Origin: SG8-40 sp963792855
Lineage (GTDB): Bacteria > Pseudomonadota > Gammaproteobacteria > Burkholderiales > Eutrophovitaceae
Direction of reading: 5' to 3'
DNA length: 64,000 nt
Assembly: GCA_963792855.1 (NCBI GenBank)
Contig: CAWBXZ010000013.1
Location: forward strand, 248,001-312,000
Part shown: positions 18,231-24,530 of the stretch, piece after piece
Layout: each line of letters opens with the position of its first letter
How positions within the stretch are numbered: the stretch's first letter is position 1
Position numbers and translations under genes: made by a program
The notes under the pieces: generated by a model
Seen by the model: the letters and a program-made list of their open reading frames with translations, nothing else
Databases searched by the model: none
Told to the model about the DNA's origin: nothing

Positions 18231-18260
18231 AAAAAAACGGCGCTTCGGTTTGAAGCGCCG
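18231..18260 (-). terminator. Intrinsic terminator in the modB leader
   Basis: On the minus strand CGGCGCTTC, loop AAACC, GAAGCGCCG, then a run of seven T. The 9-bp perfect stem with T7 is a strong Rho-independent terminator. It lies between the ModE-like promoter (about 18373-18401) and modB (18104), so a transcript from that promoter would end here unless antiterminated. Confidence 0.9.
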
Positions 18261-18366
18261 CGTCAATACTCGAAAAGGTGAGAGACGGGGCGTTCCATCC
18301 CGTCCGTTCCCGGTACTACGTTCTCCTCGATCTGCGGTTTCATGCACTTACGTGTTGCCAGACCTT
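18231..18366 (-). ncRNA. Candidate leader RNA or small RNA under a ModE-like promoter, before modBCA
   Basis: Predicted transcript of about 136 nt from the TTGACG-17-TTAAAT promoter to the T7 terminator. A second hairpin, GACGGG-9 nt-CCCGTC, lies inside it. A 26-codon open frame (18343 to 18263, starts MKPQIEENVV, ends SHLFEY) stops just before the terminator stem, but it has no ribosome site at proper distance. The RNA could be an attenuator for modBCA, a free small RNA, or the mRNA of a microprotein. I could not match it to the Moco riboswitch. Promoter and terminator are seen; function is inferred. Confidence 0.4.
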
Positions 18367-18401
18367 CGCTGTATTTAAACGGATATAGCGATAATCGTCA
18401 A
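18367..18401 (-). promoter_or_regulatory. sigma70 promoter overlapped by a ModE-like operator
   Basis: Minus strand: -35 TTGACG (18401-18396), 17-bp spacer, -10 TTAAAT (18378-18373). A 24-bp palindrome CGCTATAT-N8-ATACAGCG (18390-18367) covers part of the spacer and the -10. Its half-sites resemble the known ModE half-site (CGnTATAT), and the layout equals that before tupA (22419-22442). Binding would block polymerase. The lone half-site CGCTATAT near 18178-18189, closer to modB, lacks a good partner. Confidence 0.6.
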
Positions 18402-18470
18402 GCCTCGCTGCCGGCTTATGACACACCGTTGAGCAAGCTATTGAATTAATGTGATTTCCGGCCGTGCGCG

Positions 18471-18845
18471 TCAACGCATCAGGTCGGAAAACTGCCCCAT
18501 TTCGCGCGCCACACTGGCACAAGCCTTCTTTTCCATCGCCCTGTAGCGTCTGACTACGTCATGGCCCAGGTCGGTCACCCGCGCGCCGCCACCCTGCGCT
18601 CCGCCAGTCAGCGTTTCCACCAGTGGCGACTTGAAACTCGCGTTCATGGTGTCGACCAGCAACCACGCCCGTCGGTAGGACATTCCCAGTTTGCGCGCCG
18701 CCGCCGAGATCGATCCGCTTTCGGAGATGGCATCGAGAAGATCAGCCTTCCCGGGCCCCATCGCGATCGACTTGCGGAAGCTGATGCGCAATTGCGGCTT
18801 GAGTGTCGATTCCTCAGATGCGTACACCGGTCTCGAATCTCCCAC
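18471..18845 (-). CDS. modE: ModE-type DNA-binding regulator lacking molybdate-binding domains
   Basis: A 124-residue winged helix-turn-helix protein equal to the N-terminal domain of ModE. It has the family pattern GPGKADLLDAISESGSISAA, then ARKLGMSYRRAWLLVD for the recognition helix and GGAQGGGARVTDLG for the wing. Both TOBE/Mop oxyanion-binding domains of E. coli ModE are absent. I chose GTG 18845 because GGAGG lies 5 bases upstream; earlier in-frame starts overlap moaE. It lies 17 bp after moaE. Probable target: the two palindromes before tupA and the modB leader. How Mo or W is sensed is not evident. Confidence 0.85.
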   Translation of the reverse strand: MGDSRPVYASEESTLKPQLRISFRKSIAMGPGKADLLDAISESGSISAAARKLGMSYRRAWLLVDTMNASFKSPLVETLTGGAQGGGARVTDLGHDVVRRYRAMEKKACASVAREMGQFSDLMR

Positions 18846-18862
18846 ACGCGCCTCCGTCACAT

Positions 18863-19312
18863 TCACGACCAGCGGTCGGCAGCGGCATCGTCGCTGGCGC
18901 GCGCATCGACCCACCGCGCCCCTTCCGGCGTCACTTCCTTCTTCCAGAACGGCGCCCGCGTCTTGAGGTAATCCATCAGGAACTCACAGGCCTTGAAGGA
19001 CTCTCCGCGATGTGCGCTGGTCACCACCACGAGAACGATCTGCTCGAGGGGCTTGAGCGTGCCGACCCGATGCACCACCAGTGCATCGTAAATATCCCAA
19101 CGCTGCTGTGCCTGCGCCACGATTTCTTCCAGTGACTTCTCCGTCATTCCCGGATAGTGTTCAAGCGTCAGCGTCGCGACCGCGTCGCCTTCATTGAGAT
19201 CGCGCACGATACCGACAAAGCTCGCGACCGCACCGACTCCCGGGTTGCCTGCGCGCAGTTTCGCGATCTCCGCGCCGACGTCGAAATCCTCGTGCTGCAC
19301 CCGTACCGGCAT
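18863..19312 (-). CDS. moaE: Molybdopterin synthase catalytic subunit
   Basis: Large subunit of the molybdopterin synthase that inserts two sulfurs into precursor Z. It has 149 residues with VGAVASFVGIVRD, LTLEHYPGMTEK, VVHRVGTLKPLEQIVLV, SAHRGESFKACEFLMDYLKT and the catalytic Lys segment APFWKKE. ATG 19312 starts 4 bases upstream of the moaD stop region and fits the family N-terminus; the longer frame to 19447 is in moaD. It is in the order mobB-moaD-moaE-modE, one transcription unit with tupABC upstream. Confidence 0.95.
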   Translation of the reverse strand: MPVRVQHEDFDVGAEIAKLRAGNPGVGAVASFVGIVRDLNEGDAVATLTLEHYPGMTEKSLEEIVAQAQQRWDIYDALVVHRVGTLKPLEQIVLVVVTSAHRGESFKACEFLMDYLKTRAPFWKKEVTPEGARWVDARASDDAAADRWS

Positions 19313-19316
19313 GCGA

Positions 19317-19598
19317 TCAGCCTCCCGTGACCGGCGGAAAGAAAGCGATCTCCTCGCCGCCCCTGATGCGCGTTTCCGGCGCCGCCATGTCCTGATTGAC
19401 CGCCACCCGCACGGCTTTGCCGGTGCCGAGTTCCGTGGCCCACACACCGCCCCTGTCGCGCAGAAATCCGGCGAGAGCCCCTACGGTATCCACACCCTCT
19501 GGCAGCACAAGCTCTTCCTCGCCTTTCCCGAGCGCTTCGCGCAATCGTGCGAAATAGAGCACCTTGACGGTTGCTGTTTGCGTTTCGTTCGGTTTCAT
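19317..19598 (-). CDS. moaD: Molybdopterin synthase sulfur carrier subunit
   Basis: A ubiquitin-fold sulfur carrier of 93 residues ending in the essential Gly-Gly (FFPPVTGG), which is adenylated by MoeB and thiocarboxylated. The family start VKVLYFARLREALGKGEEE follows a 10-residue leader. It lies 9 bp after mobB and 4 bp before moaE. No ribosome site at ideal spacing is seen for the ATG 19598, so translation may depend on coupling. Confidence 0.94.
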   Translation of the reverse strand: MKPNETQTATVKVLYFARLREALGKGEEELVLPEGVDTVGALAGFLRDRGGVWATELGTGKAVRVAVNQDMAAPETRIRGGEEIAFFPPVTGG

Positions 19599-19607
19599 AC
19601 GGTAATT

Positions 19608-20120
19608 TTACTCCTGCGAATCGGGATCGAATTGTGCGGCATTCGTGAGAACGAAGGCGGCGATGGTCTGGTAGTCGTCCAGAGCAAACTGCGGCATTGC
19701 GGTATCGATTGCCTCATCCGAGGCGATGGCGACAATATGCGGGTCGTCCGGAAACAGAAACGGCGCGCCGTGCGCCTTGCGATGAATTTCCAGCTTCGGA
19801 ATCGGCTGTTTCTTGAAGCCCTCGACGAGCACGATGTCACAAGGCGACATACGCCGCAGCTGCTGCGGCAATTCCGGCTCGGGCTGGCCGACGATTTCAT
19901 GCATCAGGACCCATCGGCTCGCAGACGTAAGCATCACTTCGGTCGCGCCCGCTTGCCGATGCCGGTAGGAATCCTTGCCCGGCTGGTCGACGTCGAAAGC
20001 ATGGTGCGCGTGCTTGATCAGCGAGACGCGCACACCCTGCTCTATCAGAACCGGAATCACGTTCTCGATCAGGGTCGTCTTGCCGCTGCCGGAATAACCG
20101 GCAAATCCGAACACTTTCAT
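19608..20120 (-). CDS. mobB: Molybdopterin-guanine dinucleotide biosynthesis adaptor protein MobB
   Basis: GTP-binding P-loop protein that aids MobA in forming the guanine dinucleotide cofactor needed by formate dehydrogenases. It has 170 residues. Walker A is GYSGSGKTT near residue 8. KHAHHAFDVDQPGKDSYRHR and the switch-like VLVEGFKKQPIPKLEIHR are family features. It lies 13 bp after tupC and is co-oriented with moaD-moaE, tying cofactor synthesis to the tungstate importer in one operon. Confidence 0.95.
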   Translation of the reverse strand: MKVFGFAGYSGSGKTTLIENVIPVLIEQGVRVSLIKHAHHAFDVDQPGKDSYRHRQAGATEVMLTSASRWVLMHEIVGQPEPELPQQLRRMSPCDIVLVEGFKKQPIPKLEIHRKAHGAPFLFPDDPHIVAIASDEAIDTAMPQFALDDYQTIAAFVLTNAAQFDPDSQE

Positions 20121-20133
20121 ACCAGGATTTCCG

Positions 20134-20850
20134 TCATTTCAGAAGTTCCAGGCGCCCTTGCATCATGTGCAGCCGAACCACACCTGGCAGCCCGAGCAGG
20201 TCGCGATCGTGACACGCAATCAGCAACGTGCGCCCTTCGGCGGCAATCGCGTCAATCAACCGGGTGACCAGTTCCCTGCCGTTTTCATCCAGGTTGGCGG
20301 TGGGCTCGTCAAGAAGATACAACACGGGGTCGAGCGCATGAGCGCGAGCCAGTGCGACACGCTGTTTTTCCCCCGCCGACAGTGCCCGTGGCGGGCGGTT
20401 GACAAGGCCGCCGATGCCGGACCATTCAATGGCGTCGGCGGTGCGCCGCTTCGTCTCGGCACGTGCAACCCCTGCCGCTCGCAGACCAAACGCAATGTTC
20501 GCTTGGACGGACGTCGAGAAAAGCAGCGGTTGGTGATGCACGAAACCGATCTGCCGGCGCACATTCTCCGGATACTGCGCGAGATCGATTGTCTTGCCGT
20601 CAAATTGAAATTCCGAACAGCTCGCGTGCTCCAGTCCTGCGAGAACGCGCAACAATGTTGTCTTGCCGGCACCATTCGGGCCGGACAGCAGATAGATGCG
20701 CCCGCGCGCGAGGACCAGCCGGTCGACATCGAGTATCACCTGCGCACCGATTCTTCGTTTCAATCCGCGGCAGGCAACCACAACGCCATGCGAATCGCCG
20801 GCGCTTGCCTCGTTACGCACTGACGCGGCAACTGCGGACAACATGTTCAT
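20134..20850 (-). CDS. tupC: Tungstate-type ABC transporter ATP-binding protein
   Basis: ATPase of the TupABC importer, 238 residues. It has Walker A GPNGAGKTT (about 57-65), signature ALSAGEKQRVALARA (SAGE instead of SGGQ, usual in Tup proteins), Walker B LLDEPTANLD and ACHDRD for the switch His. An extra N-terminal stretch of about 25 residues precedes the domain. ATG 20850 overlaps the tupB stop (ATGA). It lacks a TOBE domain. Together with TupA and TupB it would import tungstate, as explained there. Confidence 0.9.
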   Translation of the reverse strand: MNMLSAVAASVRNEASAGDSHGVVVACRGLKRRIGAQVILDVDRLVLARGRIYLLSGPNGAGKTTLLRVLAGLEHASCSEFQFDGKTIDLAQYPENVRRQIGFVHHQPLLFSTSVQANIAFGLRAAGVARAETKRRTADAIEWSGIGGLVNRPPRALSAGEKQRVALARAHALDPVLYLLDEPTANLDENGRELVTRLIDAIAAEGRTLLIACHDRDLLGLPGVVRLHMMQGRLELLK

Positions 20851-21545
20851 TGCGGATGCGCTCCTGCCCCCTGGGCCCATGACATCGCAAAATTGACTCC
20901 CAGCGCGAGCGCCATCAACACGATGCCGAGCGCCACGCCCTGCGCGAATTCGCCTTTGGTGGTCTCCAGCGCAATCGCAGTCGGCATGTTGCGTGTCATT
21001 CCGGCAATGTTACCGCCAACCATCAGCGCGCATCCGACTTCCGAGATCACGCGTCCGAATCCGTTGAACAACGCCGCCATCACGCCGAAGCGGACTTCAC
21101 CCAGAACGGTAAGGGCAGTACGCAATCTGCCGGCGCCCAGAACGATCGCTGTTTCGCGTACGCGTGCGTCTGCCCCCTGCACCGCCGAGAGTGTAAACGC
21201 CACAAGGATGGGGGCCGCGATCAGCATCTGGCCGATCATCATCGCTGTCTGGGTAAACAACAGGTGCAGCGATCCCAACGGACCCTGTCTCGACAAAAGC
21301 ATGTAAAGCAGCAGGCCTACCACGACCGTTGGAAACGCGAACAACGCCTGGGTGATCACGATGATGATGCGCCTGCCCGGAAACCGGTGCGTGGCGAGTA
21401 AATAGCCGGCGGCGATCGCCACTGGTGACATCAGCAACAGGGCGCCGACGGAAATCTTCAGCGACACCCAGACGATGCGCCACAACTCGGTGTCGCCTGA
21501 GAAAAGAAGTCGCAGTGCCTGCCGCGTGGTTTCGATCAGTTCCAC
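20847..21545 (-). CDS. tupB: Tungstate-type ABC transporter permease
   Basis: A 232-residue inner-membrane permease with about five helices. The first is LLLMSPVAIAAGYLLA, then IIIVITQALFAFPTVVVGLLLYMLL. The coupling loop DARVRETAIVLGAGRLRTALTVLGEV carries the EAA-like motif. It starts at GTG 21545, 6 bp after tupA, and ends in a 4-bp overlap with tupC. The gene order tupA-tupB-tupC and the TupA motif support tungstate over other anions. Confidence 0.9.
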   Translation of the reverse strand: MELIETTRQALRLLFSGDTELWRIVWVSLKISVGALLLMSPVAIAAGYLLATHRFPGRRIIIVITQALFAFPTVVVGLLLYMLLSRQGPLGSLHLLFTQTAMMIGQMLIAAPILVAFTLSAVQGADARVRETAIVLGAGRLRTALTVLGEVRFGVMAALFNGFGRVISEVGCALMVGGNIAGMTRNMPTAIALETTKGEFAQGVALGIVLMALALGVNFAMSWAQGAGAHPQ

Positions 21546-21551
21546 TTGATG

Positions 21552-22373
21552 CTAGGGCGCGGCACTGGGAAAGAACAACTGTTTGCCGTTGACCCTGAAC
21601 TCGCTGATGGCCTGCTGGCCTTGTGCGGAGGTCAGCCAGTCGATGAAGCGCATGGCTTCGTCGAAGCGGATATCGGGATACTTTGCCGGATTCACGGCCA
21701 TCACGCCATACGGATTGAACAGGCGCGCGTCGCCCTGCACCAGGATCTCCAGGTCTACTTTGTCTTGCATCGCGTAATAAGTTGCCCGGTCGGTGAGCGC
21801 GTAGGCGCGCAGCTCGGACGCCATTAACAGCACTTCGCCCATGCCCCTGCCGGCTGAGCGATACGCCGCATTCCCGGCAGGCTGCTTGCCTAGCGCCGCC
21901 CAGTAACGCAATTCCATTTTGTGGGTGCCCGAATCGTCGCCACGGGAAACGAACACCGCCCGGGCATCCATGATCTTGCCAAATGCCTTGATCGCGTCGC
22001 GCCCTCCGCGCAAGGCCGCCGGATCGTCAAGCGGACCGACAATGACGAAGTCGTTATACATGACGTCGCGCCGGTTGACGCCGTGTCCTTGTTCGATAAA
22101 GCGATCCTCGTCCGGCCGGCTGTGCACAAGAATCACGTCGACATCGCCGTTTTCGCCGAGCTTTAGCGCCTTGCCGGTCCCGACGCTGATCACCGCCACC
22201 TTGATTCCGTGCGCCGCCTCAAATAGCGGCAAGAGATGCGTGAGCAGGCCGGAATTGTCAGTGCTGGTTGTCGTTGCCAGTCTGAGATCGCGCGCCAGCG
22301 CGTTGTTCCCGGTGCCGACCAGTACCCCGGCACAAACGACGATGATTGCCAGCAAACGCCAAACGCGACACAT
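21552..22373 (-). CDS. tupA: Tungstate-binding periplasmic protein
   Basis: Substrate-binding protein of 273 residues with a signal peptide (1-28, cut after ALA). The mature protein begins DLRLATTTSTDNSG, and the TTTS motif (about 34-37) is the diagnostic oxyanion-binding signature of TupA. Further family segments are VSVGTGKALKLGENGDVD and FVSRGDDSGTHKMEL. Start ATG 22373 has AAGGA upstream; a longer frame to 22484 would spoil the signal peptide. It is first gene of tupABC-mobB-moaDE-modE, preceded by a ModE-like palindrome at 22419-22442. Tungstate preference is inferred from the motif. Confidence 0.92.
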   Translation of the reverse strand: MCRVWRLLAIIVVCAGVLVGTGNNALARDLRLATTTSTDNSGLLTHLLPLFEAAHGIKVAVISVGTGKALKLGENGDVDVILVHSRPDEDRFIEQGHGVNRRDVMYNDFVIVGPLDDPAALRGGRDAIKAFGKIMDARAVFVSRGDDSGTHKMELRYWAALGKQPAGNAAYRSAGRGMGEVLLMASELRAYALTDRATYYAMQDKVDLEILVQGDARLFNPYGVMAVNPAKYPDIRFDEAMRFIDWLTSAQGQQAISEFRVNGKQLFFPSAAP

Positions 22374-22414
22374 AGCCTTATTCCTTCGGAAATGGGACCC
22401 GGGACAGGTCATCG

Positions 22415-22448
22415 CCCCCGTTATATCCAAACTAACATATCGGTTTGC
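22415..22448 (-). promoter_or_regulatory. ModE-like operator and putative promoter of tupA
   Basis: A 24-bp palindrome, on the plus strand CGTTATAT-N8-ACATATCG (22419-22442), resembles the CGnTATAT half-sites of ModE. On the minus strand its downstream half contains a -10 like TATAAC, and a weak -35 (GCAAAC) lies 17 bases upstream. Layout and spacer length equal the site before the modB leader. It starts 46 bases upstream of tupA. Confidence 0.55.
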
Positions 22449-22603
22449 ATTATCGCAGAATACGCCGGGGCGGCAATTCATCACAGCCGGAATTGGCAGG
22501 GCCGCCAGGCAAAGCTGTCGGCCGCGCTTCGGGAACCGCGCCCTGTTGGCCGGTCGCGGTGCGCGCCTTCTTTGACGCTACCGCTTATGCAACGACTGCA
22601 GTG

Positions 22604-23593
22604 TCAGGACTTGACCTCTTTGAGCCACAGTTCGTGATGCTCTTTGGCCCACGTCTCGTCAACGTATCCCGTGCGCATCGCCTTGTAGGCCCCTTCGGTA
22701 CCGATGGTGCCCATGTAGATGTGCCCGAGTGATGCCGCAACGAACAGCAAAGCGCCGACGCCATGAACGATGTTGGCGATCTGCATGGTGAAACGCGTTT
22801 GCTCGAAATTCGGAAAATTGAGTATCAGGCCCGATATTCCAACCACCAGTCCGAGCAGCGCAACGCCGCCCCAGAACCAGCCTTTTTCCGCTGCGTTGTA
22901 CTTGCCAGACGGAACGTGCGCTTTGCCGCTGAGCACCTGCGGCGCTTTCTTCAGCCATTCCCAATCGATACCGTGCCAAATGTTGTCGCGCACGAACACG
23001 GCAAACATGCAGGCCACACAGAAGATGAACAGCGGTCCGACGATGTTGTGCACGTTCTTGGCTATCGTCGCAAACCAGGCGAAACCCGCGTGCCCGATCA
23101 CCGGGATCAGGATGTGTTTTCCAAACAGCAGCAGCACGCCAGTAACGGCAAGCACGACAAATGCGACCGCCGTCGACCAGTGAATAGCCCGTTCCCAGTT
23201 GCTGAAGCGCTGCACCAGCTTGCCGGTCGGCTGGCCGTGCAACTTCAACGGGCCTTTCCACGTGTAGAACAAACCTATCGCGATCGGAACCAGGATCAGC
23301 AACAGCCCGCCAATCAGCGTAATCGGCCCATTGCGAATCTGCCGCCAGGTTTCGCCTGCCGACTGGATCAGCACCCCGGCCTCGCGTCCCGTCGCCTGTG
23401 TCGAATGCGCCGCGCCCGAGCGCACCGCGCGCCACACGGGCGCATTGTTCATCGGTTGCTCCGCTTGCCGTTTCGCCTGTTGCTGCGCGGAATCCGTGGC
23501 AACGGCGGCGTCATCGGCAACCGCAATCGTCGCCGCACCGCCTAGCGCGCTGCATACACCCAGCCAGAGCGAAAACAAAAGTGTGCGCACCAT
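22604..23593 (-). CDS. Respiratory formate dehydrogenase cytochrome b556 (gamma) subunit
   Basis: Membrane anchor that passes electrons from formate to quinone through two b haems. It has 329 residues with an N-terminal signal-like segment (1-27), a linker, an early hydrophobic helix (ITLIGGLLLILVPIAIGLFY) and four core helices. Haem-ligand histidines are visible in NWERAIHWS, VHNIVGPLF and VHGVGALLFVAASLGHIY, as in FdnI/FdoI. It closes the FdhA-FdhB-lipoprotein-gamma operon, 2 bp after the lipoprotein gene. The long N-terminal extension is common in betaproteobacterial versions. Electron acceptor on the quinone side is inferred. Confidence 0.93.
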   Translation of the reverse strand: MVRTLLFSLWLGVCSALGGAATIAVADDAAVATDSAQQQAKRQAEQPMNNAPVWRAVRSGAAHSTQATGREAGVLIQSAGETWRQIRNGPITLIGGLLLILVPIAIGLFYTWKGPLKLHGQPTGKLVQRFSNWERAIHWSTAVAFVVLAVTGVLLLFGKHILIPVIGHAGFAWFATIAKNVHNIVGPLFIFCVACMFAVFVRDNIWHGIDWEWLKKAPQVLSGKAHVPSGKYNAAEKGWFWGGVALLGLVVGISGLILNFPNFEQTRFTMQIANIVHGVGALLFVAASLGHIYMGTIGTEGAYKAMRTGYVDETWAKEHHELWLKEVKS

Positions 23594-23595
23594 CC

Positions 23596-23823
23596 TCAGG
23601 CACCCCCCGGCCGCATATATTCGCTTTGCAGTTTGTTGCGCCGCTTGATTTCCCGTTCCCAGTTTTCACGCTTGCCGTCGAACGCCTCGCCATGCCATAC
23701 CGGCGTATCCGGCTTGCCGGCGTACTTGCCGCCCTCGTACTGCGCTTGCTGCGGAAACTCGCCGCATCCGGCCTGGAAACCCGCGGCGAGTGCGACACCG
23801 ACCAGAAAACCGATCCGCCTCAC
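23596..23823 (-). CDS. Small lipoprotein of the formate dehydrogenase operon
   Basis: A 75-residue exported lipoprotein: MRRIGFLVGVALAAGF, then lipobox QAGC (Cys20). The short mature part is rich in Trp, Lys and Glu (VWHGEAF, KRENWEREIKRRN). It begins at GTG 23823, 2 bp after fdhB, and ends 2 bp before the gamma-subunit gene, so it is clearly part of the operon. I do not know its function. Location between FeS and cytochrome subunits suggests a role in assembly or anchoring at the periplasmic face; this is inference. Confidence 0.75.
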   Translation of the reverse strand: MRRIGFLVGVALAAGFQAGCGEFPQQAQYEGGKYAGKPDTPVWHGEAFDGKRENWEREIKRRNKLQSEYMRPGGA

Positions 23824-23825
23824 GA

Positions 23826-24491
23826 TTATTGCTCCACTTTCCTGTCGGACGATCCGGCATCGGACGGTTGGTCAGGTTTGCCATACGCCGTGCCCCAACC
23901 CCAGACTTCCGCGCCCTTGCCCCGCACCGTCACGCGCTCTCGATAGATATCGGCCAGTACGTCTCCATCGCCGCCAAGCAATGCCTTGGTCGAGCACATT
24001 TCCGCGCAGATCGGCAATTTCCCTTCCGACAGGCGGTTGCGCCCGTACTTCGCGAATTCCTCTTCGCTGCCGTTCTCTTCCGGGCCGCCCGCGCAGAAGG
24101 TGCACTTGTCCATCTTGCCACGCGCTCCGAACCAGTCTGTCGAGCGGCCGTCCGGCGCGCTCGCATTGGATGCCGGAAATTGCGGCGCGCCAAACGGACA
24201 CGCATAAAAGCAGTAGCCGCAGCCGATGCACAGGTCCTTGTCGTGCAAGACGACGCCGTCTTCCGTCTTGTAGAAACAATCGACCGGACACACCGCCATG
24301 CACGGCGCATCCGAGCAGTGCATGCACGCCACCGACATCGATTTTTCAGCACCGACCTGCCCGTCGTTGATGGTAACGACCCGGCGGCGGTTAATGCCCC
24401 AGGGTACTTCGTGTTCGTTCTTGCACGCGGTGACACAGCCGTTGCATTCGATACAGCGTTCCGCGTCACACAGAAATTTCATTCTTGCCAT
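23826..24491 (-). CDS. Respiratory formate dehydrogenase iron-sulfur (beta) subunit
   Basis: Electron-transfer subunit of 221 residues with four [4Fe-4S] motifs: CIECNGCVTAC, CMHCSDAPCMAVCP, CIGCGYCFYACPFGA, and a fourth split between CTFC and later cysteines (ICAEMC). It takes electrons from the alpha subunit and gives them to the cytochrome. It is shorter than E. coli FdnH (294) because it lacks the C-terminal membrane helix, as in other FdhAB systems with a separate anchor. ATG 24491 has AAGGAG 9 bases upstream. Between the alpha and lipoprotein genes. Confidence 0.95.
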   Translation of the reverse strand: MARMKFLCDAERCIECNGCVTACKNEHEVPWGINRRRVVTINDGQVGAEKSMSVACMHCSDAPCMAVCPVDCFYKTEDGVVLHDKDLCIGCGYCFYACPFGAPQFPASNASAPDGRSTDWFGARGKMDKCTFCAGGPEENGSEEEFAKYGRNRLSEGKLPICAEMCSTKALLGGDGDVLADIYRERVTVRGKGAEVWGWGTAYGKPDQPSDAGSSDRKVEQ

Positions 24492-24530
24492 TTGCCAGAT
24501 CTCCTTGAGCTTTTTCCGCGCACCCCGGCC

